Shown here: positions 10,885 to 18,188 of the stretch, piece after piece | Layout of the letters: each line of letters opens with the position of its first letter | Numbering within the stretch: position 1 is the first letter of the stretch | DNA from: Thermochromatium tepidum ATCC 43061 | GTDB taxonomy: Bacteria > Pseudomonadota > Gammaproteobacteria > Chromatiales > Chromatiaceae | Assembly: GCF_009664085.1 (NCBI RefSeq) | Contig: NZ_CP039268.1 | Span: 2,647,001 to 2,711,000 of the forward strand | Reading direction: 5' to 3' | DNA: 64,000 nt | The notes under the pieces: generated by a model | The model's database searches: none | Told to the model about the DNA's origin: nothing | What the model saw: the letters and a program-made list of their open reading frames with translations, nothing else | Program-made: the position numbers and the translations under genes

Positions 10885-11775
10885 ATGCCCCGTTCGTCAC
10901 TGACACTCGCACTCGTCCAGCAGTCCGACCAGGGGAGTACAGCCGCCAATCTGGATGACGGCGAGGCCGCCATCCGTGCCGCCTCGATCCGCGGCTGCGA
11001 GCTGGTGCTGCTCCAGGAGCTGCACAACGGCCCCTATTTCTGCCAGACCGAGAACCCGGATCTGTTCGATCTGGCCGAGCCGATCCCAGGCCCGACCACC
11101 GAGCGTCTGAGCACGCTCGCGCGCGAGCTGCAGCTGGTGATCGTGGGCTCGGTGTTCGAGCAGCGTGCACCAGGTCTCTATCACAGCACCGCCGTGGTCC
11201 TGGATACGGACGGCGCCCTGGCCGGGATCTATCGCAAGATGCATATCCCAGACTTGCCGGGTTGCTACGAGAAGTTCTATTTCACCCCAGGTGACCTGGG
11301 CTTCAACCCGATCGACACCGCGGTTGGACGCCTGGGCATCCTCCTGGGCTGGGATCAGTGGTTCCCCGAGGCGGCGCGCGCCCTGGCGATCGGCGGCGCC
11401 CAGATCCTGCTCGCCCCGAGCGGCATCGGCACTAACCCCAATGATCCGAGCGAGGAACAACAGCGCCGGATCCAGTCCTGGATCACGATCCAGCGCGGAC
11501 ATGCCATCGCCAATGGTCTGAGCCTGGCCGCCTGCAACCGGGTCGGCTATGAGTCCGACCCCAGCGGTCTGACCCCAGGGACGCGCTTTTGGGGCAGTTC
11601 CTTCGTCTGCGGCCCCCAGGGCGAGATCCTGGCCCAGGCCGAGGATCAGGCGCCCAAGCTCCTGGTCGCCGAGGTCGATCTGACGCGCACCGAGCCGGTG
11701 CGCCGACTCTGGCCCTTTCTGCGCGATCGGCGTATCGATGCCTATGAGGATCTGGCGCGACGCTTCCGTGACTGA
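10885..11775 (+). CDS. Nitrilase-superfamily protein, AguB-like, catalytic Cys replaced by Gly
   Basis: About 296 aa, full length for N-carbamoylputrescine amidases, which it resembles throughout: LLQELHNGPYFCQ (the catalytic Glu), YRKMHIPD (the catalytic Lys), then GWDQWFPEAARALAIGGAQ. In active family members this last motif reads CWDQWFPEAAR, with Cys as nucleophile. Here the codon at 11347-11349 is GGC (Gly), a single-base change from TGC. The protein should therefore not form the thioimidate/acyl intermediate. It may be inactive, have taken a binding role, or reflect a sequence error. ATG at 10885 has GAGG nine bases upstream; ATG at 10870 (AAGG seven bases upstream) is an equal alternative. 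It is followed by the TrpD-like and Rieske genes in the same direction. Confidence 0.85.
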   Translation: MPRSSLTLALVQQSDQGSTAANLDDGEAAIRAASIRGCELVLLQELHNGPYFCQTENPDLFDLAEPIPGPTTERLSTLARELQLVIVGSVFEQRAPGLYHSTAVVLDTDGALAGIYRKMHIPDLPGCYEKFYFTPGDLGFNPIDTAVGRLGILLGWDQWFPEAARALAIGGAQILLAPSGIGTNPNDPSEEQQRRIQSWITIQRGHAIANGLSLAACNRVGYESDPSGLTPGTRFWGSSFVCGPQGEILAQAEDQAPKLLVAEVDLTRTEPVRRLWPFLRDRRIDAYEDLARRFRD

Positions 11776-11868
11776 GCACTGAGGACCGGGCATTGAGAAT
11801 CGCGCCTGGAGGCGCGCTATGCTTTGCTCCGACTGCAACCCTGAGGCATCCCCCTGGAGGACCACCCA

Positions 11869-12978
11869 ATGACCCAGACCCATGACCCCAAACTCCTAAT
11901 GCGTTCGATCATCCAGCGCATCGCGACCGGACCCGAGCTCTCCAAGGACATCACATTGGAAGAGGCGCGCGCCGGGATGCGCGCCATCCTCGACGGCGCG
12001 GTCGATCCGGTCCAGGCCGGGATCTTTCTGATCGCACTGCGCATGAAGCGTGAGACCGACGACGAGATGAAGGGCGTGCTGGACGCCATCCGCGAGGCCA
12101 CGGGGCATGTGGTGGCCGAGGTGGACGAGGTGGTCGATATCGCCGACCCCTATGACGGCTACAACCGCTGCCTGCCGGCCGCGCCCTTCCTGATGCCGCT
12201 CCTGGCCGAGTGCGGGGTCGCCAGCATCAGCCACGGCGCGCACGCAGTCGGCCCCAAGTTCGGTGTCACCCATCGACACGTGTTGGAGGCCGCCGGGGTG
12301 CCGGTCGATCTGACCCCGGTCGAGGTCGCCGAACGGCTCGCCGAGCCCGAACTCGGCTGGGGCTATATCGACCAGCGTGCCTTCTGCGCCCCGCTGCACA
12401 ACCTGGTCGAGCTGCGCGCGACCATCGTCAAGCGCCAGGTCATCACCACCACCGAGGTCCTGGCACGTCCCATCCATGGACGCCGCCACACCCATCTGGT
12501 GACAGGCTATGTCCACAAGCCCTATCCGCGCATCTATGCCATGCTCGCGCGTCATGCCGGTTTCGACTCGGCGCTGCTGATCCGGGGTGTGGAGGGCGGC
12601 GTCATCCCCTCGCTGCGTCAGCAGGGCGTCTGCTTCAGCTATCAGCATCATTCCGAGGAACAATCGTTCGAGATCGACCCGACCGCGCTCGGCATCGAGC
12701 AGACGGTGCGCTCGGTCCCCCTGCCCGAGGATCTGCCCCAGACCACCCGGCCGGGCGACGAGATCGCGGTGGCGGTCGATGTCGAGGCCACAGCCCAGGC
12801 GGCGGCCGAAGCCGGTCTGGCGGCGCTCGCCGGCGCCAAGGGTCCGACTTACGACAGCCTGGTCTGCACCGGCGCCCTCATCCTCTGGCATCTGGGACGC
12901 GAACGCTCGCTGGAGGTGGCCGCCGATCGCATCCGCGACGTGCTCGACTCGGGGCGTGCGGCACGGAGGGTACGCTGA
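11869..12978 (+). CDS. TrpD-like (nucleoside phosphorylase/phosphoribosyltransferase fold) protein without the GTGGD loop
   Basis: 369 aa, with the two-domain fold of anthranilate phosphoribosyltransferase. The N-terminal helical bundle has ITLEEARAGMRAILDGAVDPVQAGIFLIALRMK. The alpha/beta domain follows with VASISHGAHAVGPKFGVTHRHVLEAAG. Where TrpD has the PRPP-binding GTGGD, this protein has ADPYDGYNR, so it is unlikely to be a tryptophan-pathway enzyme; it belongs with the TrpD2/YbiB-like branches, some of which bind nucleic acid. A strong GGAGG lies nine bases before ATG. Its stop overlaps the start of the Rieske gene (TGATG), which implies translational coupling. Confidence 0.8.
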   Translation: MTQTHDPKLLMRSIIQRIATGPELSKDITLEEARAGMRAILDGAVDPVQAGIFLIALRMKRETDDEMKGVLDAIREATGHVVAEVDEVVDIADPYDGYNRCLPAAPFLMPLLAECGVASISHGAHAVGPKFGVTHRHVLEAAGVPVDLTPVEVAERLAEPELGWGYIDQRAFCAPLHNLVELRATIVKRQVITTTEVLARPIHGRRHTHLVTGYVHKPYPRIYAMLARHAGFDSALLIRGVEGGVIPSLRQQGVCFSYQHHSEEQSFEIDPTALGIEQTVRSVPLPEDLPQTTRPGDEIAVAVDVEATAQAAAEAGLAALAGAKGPTYDSLVCTGALILWHLGRERSLEVAADRIRDVLDSGRAARRVR

Positions 12979-13295
12979 TGTCGGATTCATTCGTCGCTGT
13001 CGCCGCCTGCGATACCATTCCCGACGGAAAATTCATCAAGGTCAGGGTCGCTGGACGTGCCCTGGTCCTCGCCCATGTCGCCGGGCGCTATTATGCTGTC
13101 GAGGACCAGTGTAGCCATGAGGACTATCCGCTCTCCTTCGGATGTCTCGATGGCGATCGGATCAAGTGCTCGCTGCACGGCAGCCGCTTTAGTCTGGAGA
13201 CCGGCGCGCCGCTCGAGGAACCCGCCGACCGCCCGATCCGGGTCTTTCCGGTAAAGGTGATGGACGGATGGGTGTGGATCGATCCGAGTACCTGA
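12978..13295 (+). CDS. Rieske [2Fe-2S] ferredoxin-like protein
   Basis: 105 aa, soluble, with no signal peptide. The two cluster motifs are CSHEDYPL (C-x-H) around residue 45 and CSLHGSRF (C-x-x-H) around residue 64, spaced as in small Rieske ferredoxins and NirD-like proteins. Flanking motifs (VEDQCSH, FSLETGAP, PVKVMDGWVWI) fit that family. The start codon overlaps the stop of the TrpD-like gene, and GGAGGG stands seven bases upstream. No oxygenase or nitrite reductase lies nearby, so its electron partner is unknown; the coupling suggests it serves the TrpD-like protein. Confidence 0.9.
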   Translation: MSDSFVAVAACDTIPDGKFIKVRVAGRALVLAHVAGRYYAVEDQCSHEDYPLSFGCLDGDRIKCSLHGSRFSLETGAPLEEPADRPIRVFPVKVMDGWVWIDPST

Positions 13296-13323
13296 CAATT
13301 GTATAGGCTTGCCGCGCACCGGG

Positions 13324-13929
13324 TCACAGGTCGTCGAGTTCGAGATCGGGATCGATCCTAAACCTCGGTTCGTCATCGAACAGCCTATGCTTCATGAGGT
13401 CGGTTTTGGGGTCTGGCGTGGATCGGATCCGCCGCGCCGAGGCGGACAGGGCCTCACGAACCCGCGCCTTGACCTCGGCGATCGCATAATGCGGCTGTTC
13501 GATCAGACGCACCAGGGGCAGTCCGGCCGCCCTGCAGATCCGGTCCAGCCCATCGCTGGCCGGTGTCTTGCGCCAGAACCGGCGCGGGGTCAGGTTCAAG
13601 GCACAGCGTGGGGTCAGGGTCTCGCGCTCGCAGATCAGGACATCAAAACGATAGCGTTCGAGCCGAGCGGCCGCCTGCTCACGCTCGTGTCGCCGCAGAC
13701 GCGGCGCGATGTCGAACACCTCGGCGGCGCGAACCCGGACCAGCAGGCGGTAATCCGGGCCCAGGATGTGCTCCAGGACCGCTAGCAGGGCAAGCTCCGG
13801 CACGTCCAGCAGTGGTGTGCGCAAGACATAGGGTCGAGGACGACGCCAACCCAGCGCCCGCGCCACCTCGATCACCGTGATCAGCAGGATGAGCCCGCCG
13901 AGCGCGATCAAGACATAGAAGTGGCCCAT
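13324..13929 (-). CDS. Membrane-anchored DUF2726 protein
   Basis: 201 aa. One N-terminal membrane segment (residues 3-22, YVLIALGGLILLITVIEVA) is followed by a DUF2726 domain: LLDVPELALLAVLEHILGPDYRLLVRVRAAEVF, then FDVLICERETLTPRCALNL and AGLPLVRLIEQPHYAIAEV. DUF2726 resembles restriction-endonuclease-like folds, but no function is established. The tail is charged and low in complexity. It converges on the Rieske gene across 28 bp. Confidence 0.75.
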   Translation of the reverse strand: MGHFYVLIALGGLILLITVIEVARALGWRRPRPYVLRTPLLDVPELALLAVLEHILGPDYRLLVRVRAAEVFDIAPRLRRHEREQAAARLERYRFDVLICERETLTPRCALNLTPRRFWRKTPASDGLDRICRAAGLPLVRLIEQPHYAIAEVKARVREALSASARRIRSTPDPKTDLMKHRLFDDEPRFRIDPDLELDDL

Positions 13930-13961
13930 TCATCCGCCCATCGATGTCTGAGAAAATCTGG

Positions 13962-14267
13962 TCAATGTCCGAACCACTCAGTCAGGTTCACGCTGCCGGC
14001 GCGGGTGTCCCTGTCTGACCCGGATCGTGCGTGTATTGAGGGTCGCGCCCGGGCAGGCGGGTCGCGACCCGAGCGGTCAAGGTCTTTGGCGGCGTTGCGG
14101 TCGTGATCCATGGACGGTGCATGGAGAACCGCCTGACGCTGGTTCTTGATCTGCTGATGCGGCCGGGCCGCCCTGAGCTTGGCCTTCGCTCGGCCTCGAC
14201 TGCCGTTCTGTTGGCGCACCAGGCCCCGTTGTCTACGCCTTGCGTAGAAGCTAACACAGGCTTTCAA
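13962..14267 (-). pseudogene. Decayed tnpB (IS200/IS605-type OrfB) fragment
   Basis: Leftward translation gives RRRQRGLVRQQNGSRGRAKA followed by KLRAARPHQQIKNQRQAVLH. This matches the TnpB segment that in intact proteins reads like KRQRRLSRKQKGSKNRRKAK followed by RLARLHERIANIRKDFLHKL. It then jumps to HDRNAAKDL, which corresponds to the C-terminal [12 protein letters not shown] zinc-ribbon/RuvC end. The middle of the gene, including most of the RuvC domain, is deleted, and no start or 5' half is present. The rest of the gap (13930-14292) shows nothing else. Confidence 0.7.
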
Positions 14268-14292
14268 GGCGCATATTAACCCCTGTTGAGCT

Positions 14293-14721
14293 TCACTTGG
14301 CCAGCGGCACCTGGTTCTGGTGATACCAGGCTCGATCCAGCCCCCAGATCACAGAATTCACATCAGGCTGGGCCAGCATGACCTGGACGGCATGCCGCTC
14401 GACGGCGCGGAAGGCGCGTTCGGCCTCGGCCACCTCAGGGGCGTCGGCAGGCTTGTCGGCCAGCGAAGGATCGATGCGGTTTAGGAAGGGTCTAAGCGGT
14501 ACTTCCGAGGCGTGGGGGCTCGTCAGGGTCACAACGCCGTTGAGAAAGAGCAGCGCCCTGAATTTGTAGGGGTATTCGGCGAGCACCGGATCCTGCTCCA
14601 GCACCTCGTTGAGCTGCCAGATGCGGGGGCGTAGTTCGTCATTGTGCCAACTTAGGGTCACGATGAGGAAGACCAGGAAGGCAGCAGACGCGAGGATGGC
14701 GGTCAAGGTCAGTCGATCCAT
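14293..14721 (-). CDS. Small membrane protein of unknown function
   Basis: 142 aa with one N-terminal transmembrane helix (residues 5-22, LTAILASAAFLVFLIVTLS) and a soluble C-terminal part rich in charged residues (LRPRIWQLNEVLEQDPVLAEYPYKFRA-type helices, PEVAEAERAFRAVERHAV). No family was recognised. ATG at 14721 has AGAGG nine bases upstream; an in-frame ATG at 14757 has none. It is transcribed away from the DUF4407 gene. Confidence 0.65.
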   Translation of the reverse strand: MDRLTLTAILASAAFLVFLIVTLSWHNDELRPRIWQLNEVLEQDPVLAEYPYKFRALLFLNGVVTLTSPHASEVPLRPFLNRIDPSLADKPADAPEVAEAERAFRAVERHAVQVMLAQPDVNSVIWGLDRAWYHQNQVPLAK

Positions 14722-14891
14722 TGAGTGGGGCCTCTGGGTATTTAAATTGAACATCATGCGGACAAAGGCCAGGCCGATGCAAGCTGCACTGAAGCGAAGC
14801 GGTTGCGAATGGCCAAAGGGGCGATCTCTGTGAACAAGTTACACGAGCCCGCTCTCGTCGCGAATCCACTTCTATCCAAAGATCGAGCACC

Positions 14892-17231
14892 ATGACCCTC
14901 GAGCACAGCGCCGACCCAGCCTCCCGCGTGCGGCGGATCTGGGACCAACTGCGTCTGAAGCCCTATGGCGACAGTCTGCTGACACCCAGCGTGCGGGTGT
15001 GGCTAGGCTTTGCCTGGACCATCATCCTGCTGATGGCAACCCTAGAGGGGGCCGTCTGGGGACTGGTCGGGGCTAGCATCGTCCCTCAGGACAGCACTTG
15101 GCTCCAGCCCTTCGTTGGGGGGCTGCTGTTTGTGCTGATCTTCTCGGTCGTCTGGATCATCGATGCCTCGCTGGTGATGTCGGAGCGCCCGCTGATCCGC
15201 GCGCGCCGCTGGAACCCGCATGCCAATCAGGGCGTCTTCGCCCTACTTCGCTGGCTGTTCGGTTTCCTGGCCCGGCTGGCCATTGTCGCGCTCTCGCTCT
15301 ATGTCACAGCGCCCTTCCTCGGCAAGCTGATCCGTGCCGATGACATCCGCAGCTATCATCAGCACCAGGTCGAACAGTACTACGCCGATCGCGAGGCTCA
15401 ACTCAAGGCCCGGATTGCCGAGCGCACCGCCCAGATCGAGCAGAACCACCGCGCCCGTACCGAACCGCTGGCGCGTGAGATCGAGCGTCTGACCGAATCG
15501 ATCGCGCGCGAGCGCCAGCGCCGCGCCGAGATCGAGGCCGAGTTCGCGCCCGAGCTGGAGATCCTGCGCCGTGATCTGGCCGCGGCCCAGGCGCGCGTCG
15601 GCGACGAGATCCTGGGGCGTGACGGGCGTCCGGCGGGCCGCGGACCCGAGGCGCGCAAATGGGAGGCCAACGCCCAGTTGCTCGCCGACCAGCTCGCGGC
15701 CAAACAGTCCGAGCTGGATGCGCGCGTGGGCGAGATCGACCGGCGTCTCAACGACTGGGAGCGCACACTGCGCGAACGCACCGAGAGCCTGCAACGGCTT
15801 GGTGATGAACACCAGAAGCGCATCGATGGCATCGCCGCCGAACTCGCCGCCCAGCAGCTCGAGCCCAATCCGCCACGTCTGACCTTCGCCGCCCGCTCCA
15901 AGGCCCTCCAGGCACTCCAAAATAGCCCGGAGGAACAGGGTGTGCCGCATTTCGAGACGGTCGAGGGCTTTGCCCAGGCCACGCTCGGCGTGCTCTTTCT
16001 GTCGCTGATCGCGCTCAAGCTGTTTGAGCCGGCGGCGGTGCGCGCCTATTACAATGAGACCCTCCAGATGCAATACCTTGCCTATCTGGAGGGTGCACTC
16101 GATGACATCCCCGGATTTGCCCCACTCGACGACAGCGGACGCCGGCTCAATCCGGTTGAATTCACGCGTCTGTGGCTGGCCTATGAGAAAGATCCCGCCG
16201 CCTTCTTTGCCGAGCGTCAGGCCATCATCGAGGTGCGCGAACCACTCCTGCGCTATCTGGCCGAGCGCGAGCTGGAGCGCGACCGGCTCGCCCATCGGCG
16301 CGAGAACCTGGCCGACGAGCTGCTGTTTGCGCGCCGGCGGCGCGAACGCGAGCTGGCGGCCTTCGAGCGCGAACTGGAGATGCGTACCAACCAGCTCCAG
16401 GCCCATCTCGCCGCCGAGACCAAGACACTCAGGGATCAACGGCGTATCCAGTTGGCCATCGAGCTTCAGAAGGCGCGTCAGGACTGGAACCTACGCCAGC
16501 TGCACGAGGAGGAGCAGCTGCGACGCGAGCGTGAACGCCTAGAACACGAGCATCAACAGGCACTCGCGGCCATCCGTCTGCGCGAGCTCGAGATCGAGCG
16601 GATGCGCGAACGTGGCCAGGAGCGTGTCCATCAGTTCGATCTGGCGGAGCAGCTGGCCCATCAGCGCAAGCTTGTCGAGCTGCATCAGCGTCACCAGCTT
16701 GAGAACCGCAAGGCCCAGGTGAACGCCGCGCGTGAGGAGTTGAACCGTCTGCGCGCGCTCGAGACCAAGCAGCGCGCCGAGCGTCAGGGTCTGCGCGAAG
16801 CCGAACGCAAGCTTGAGCAAGAGATCAGCGCGACGCGCTCGGGTATCGCCGTCTGCGAGGTCGAATTGGCCGAACTGAGCCGGAAGGCGGCGACGCTGCG
16901 CGCGCGGCTGGACGCCTGTCACACCGACGAGTTCAGGATCGAGGAGACGCACAAGCGCAGCTTCTGGTCACGCTCGGGACATGCCGCCGCGGGTCAGTCC
17001 GCCCGCGAGATCGAGCGCGAACTCAAGGCCGTGGAGAAGTCCGAGCATGCCGAATCCGAGCAACTGGCCAGGCTCAAGGACGCACTGCACCTGCTCGAGC
17101 GGCGGCTGGAGTCCGTTGCCGGTGAGCGACGCGAGGCCGAGACGCGACTGGCCGCGACCGCGGCGCGCATCCAGTTCTATGAGGACAGTCTGACCACACT
17201 GCTTGCGCCCGAGTCCGTCACCAAGACCTGA
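14892..17231 (+). CDS. DUF4407 membrane protein with very long coiled coil
   Basis: 779 aa. The N-terminal third matches DUF4407: three or four transmembrane helices between residues 35 and 150 (VWLGFAWTIILLMATLEGAVWGL, FVGGLLFVLIFSVVWIIDASLVM and ARLAIVALSLYVTAPFLG regions), with DASLVMSERPLIRAR between them. A coiled coil follows (about 165-340), then another hydrophobic stretch (LGVLFLSLIALKLFEP, about 365-380). Most of residues 440-760 is a second long Arg/Glu/Leu-rich coiled coil with FARRRRERELAAFERELEMR-like repeats. The function is unknown; the shape suggests a membrane-anchored scaffold. No promoter was identified. Confidence 0.8.
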   Translation: MTLEHSADPASRVRRIWDQLRLKPYGDSLLTPSVRVWLGFAWTIILLMATLEGAVWGLVGASIVPQDSTWLQPFVGGLLFVLIFSVVWIIDASLVMSERPLIRARRWNPHANQGVFALLRWLFGFLARLAIVALSLYVTAPFLGKLIRADDIRSYHQHQVEQYYADREAQLKARIAERTAQIEQNHRARTEPLAREIERLTESIARERQRRAEIEAEFAPELEILRRDLAAAQARVGDEILGRDGRPAGRGPEARKWEANAQLLADQLAAKQSELDARVGEIDRRLNDWERTLRERTESLQRLGDEHQKRIDGIAAELAAQQLEPNPPRLTFAARSKALQALQNSPEEQGVPHFETVEGFAQATLGVLFLSLIALKLFEPAAVRAYYNETLQMQYLAYLEGALDDIPGFAPLDDSGRRLNPVEFTRLWLAYEKDPAAFFAERQAIIEVREPLLRYLAERELERDRLAHRRENLADELLFARRRRERELAAFERELEMRTNQLQAHLAAETKTLRDQRRIQLAIELQKARQDWNLRQLHEEEQLRRERERLEHEHQQALAAIRLRELEIERMRERGQERVHQFDLAEQLAHQRKLVELHQRHQLENRKAQVNAAREELNRLRALETKQRAERQGLREAERKLEQEISATRSGIAVCEVELAELSRKAATLRARLDACHTDEFRIEETHKRSFWSRSGHAAAGQSAREIERELKAVEKSEHAESEQLARLKDALHLLERRLESVAGERREAETRLAATAARIQFYEDSLTTLLAPESVTKT

Positions 17232-17252
17232 GCCTGGGGCCCTCACGCCGCC

Positions 17253-18146
17253 TCAGCTCGGTCGTTCGGGGGTGTCGCGGTCCTGCATGGTTTCGGCGAG
17301 CAACCTCGCATAGGTCGACTTGAAGCCATCCCAGCATCTGGCCTTGTCCTCCACGGACAGCCCCAGATCCGATGACCGGACACCGACGAACCGCCGCTCC
17401 AGTTCCGCTGGATCGAAAAGCTCCAACAGCGCACGCCAGGCCGCCCGGATGGCGGCGTTCACTGCCAGTGCGTCGGTCGGGGCCAGGGCGGGCATGGCCT
17501 CGGTCGCGCCATCGTCCGGGATCGGTGGTCCGGGGGGGCATGACCGGGTGGCATCCGCCGCCGGCCCCTCGATCAGGGTCGTCGCCGATCCCGTTTCCGC
17601 CGGCCTCAAGCCCGCCTGGGTCGCATCGAGCACGGCGGTCGCTCCGAATGGGTCGACCATCACATGCGTATCCGACACACCCTCTGCTGGCGGCCGTTTT
17701 GGGCGCGTCCAGGCCGCCGTCGGGGATTCCCCGACCGGATCCGGATTCGGCTCGAACCGCGCCAGCACCTCGGTTCTGGGTTCCTGTTGGCGTCCTGGCG
17801 GCTTGGCGTGCGGCACGCTCGAGGATGTCCCGAGCAACACCACTACCTCATAGGGACCGATTCCGATCCGGTCGCCGTCGTGCAGCTCCACCGGTTTTCG
17901 CGTCGGGATCGGATCAGGCGCGCCGTTCAGATAGGTACCATTGCGGCTGAGATCTGTCAGCCAGATCTGGCCCGCGCGCGCCTGGATCCGGGCATGGAGC
18001 CCGGAGATGACCCGCTCGGGGTCCTCAAGACAGAGATCACAGGTCAAGGCCCGTCCGATGTCGATGCCGGATTCGCTCAACGTCAGCGGGATCTCCCGTG
18101 GACGTCCTGAGCCATTACAATGGGTGACGCGCAGTCTCACTTGCAT
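17253..18146 (-). CDS. FHA-domain protein, TagH-like C-terminus
   Basis: 297 aa from ATG at 18146, which has GGAGAGG about nine bases upstream. Residues 25-95 form an FHA domain that binds phosphothreonine: IGRALTCDLCLEDPERVIS, SGLHARI, DLSRNGTYLNG and LHDGDRIGIG. A proline-rich linker follows. The last 80 residues (WRALLELFDPAELERRF...CWDGFKSTYARLLAE) resemble the C-terminal domain of type VI secretion FHA proteins. It is transcribed divergently from the kinase gene with 42 bp between starts, so the kinase is the likely phosphorylation source. No T6SS structural gene is present in the window. Confidence 0.85.
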   Translation of the reverse strand: MQVRLRVTHCNGSGRPREIPLTLSESGIDIGRALTCDLCLEDPERVISGLHARIQARAGQIWLTDLSRNGTYLNGAPDPIPTRKPVELHDGDRIGIGPYEVVVLLGTSSSVPHAKPPGRQQEPRTEVLARFEPNPDPVGESPTAAWTRPKRPPAEGVSDTHVMVDPFGATAVLDATQAGLRPAETGSATTLIEGPAADATRSCPPGPPIPDDGATEAMPALAPTDALAVNAAIRAAWRALLELFDPAELERRFVGVRSSDLGLSVEDKARCWDGFKSTYARLLAETMQDRDTPERPS

Positions 18147-18188
18147 CCCGGAACACCTCTCCTCAATCGAAATCAGCCGCCACCAAGC

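Noticed and set aside
12210-12977. Long rightward frame upstream of the Rieske ATG in the same frame
   Set aside because: It overlaps the TrpD-like gene out of frame. The Rieske start at 12978 has GGAGGG and gives the normal length of the family.
11896-12990. 364-codon leftward frame over the TrpD-like gene
   Set aside because: The rightward frame has a strong ribosome binding site, family similarity and a coupled downstream gene; the antisense frame has none of these.
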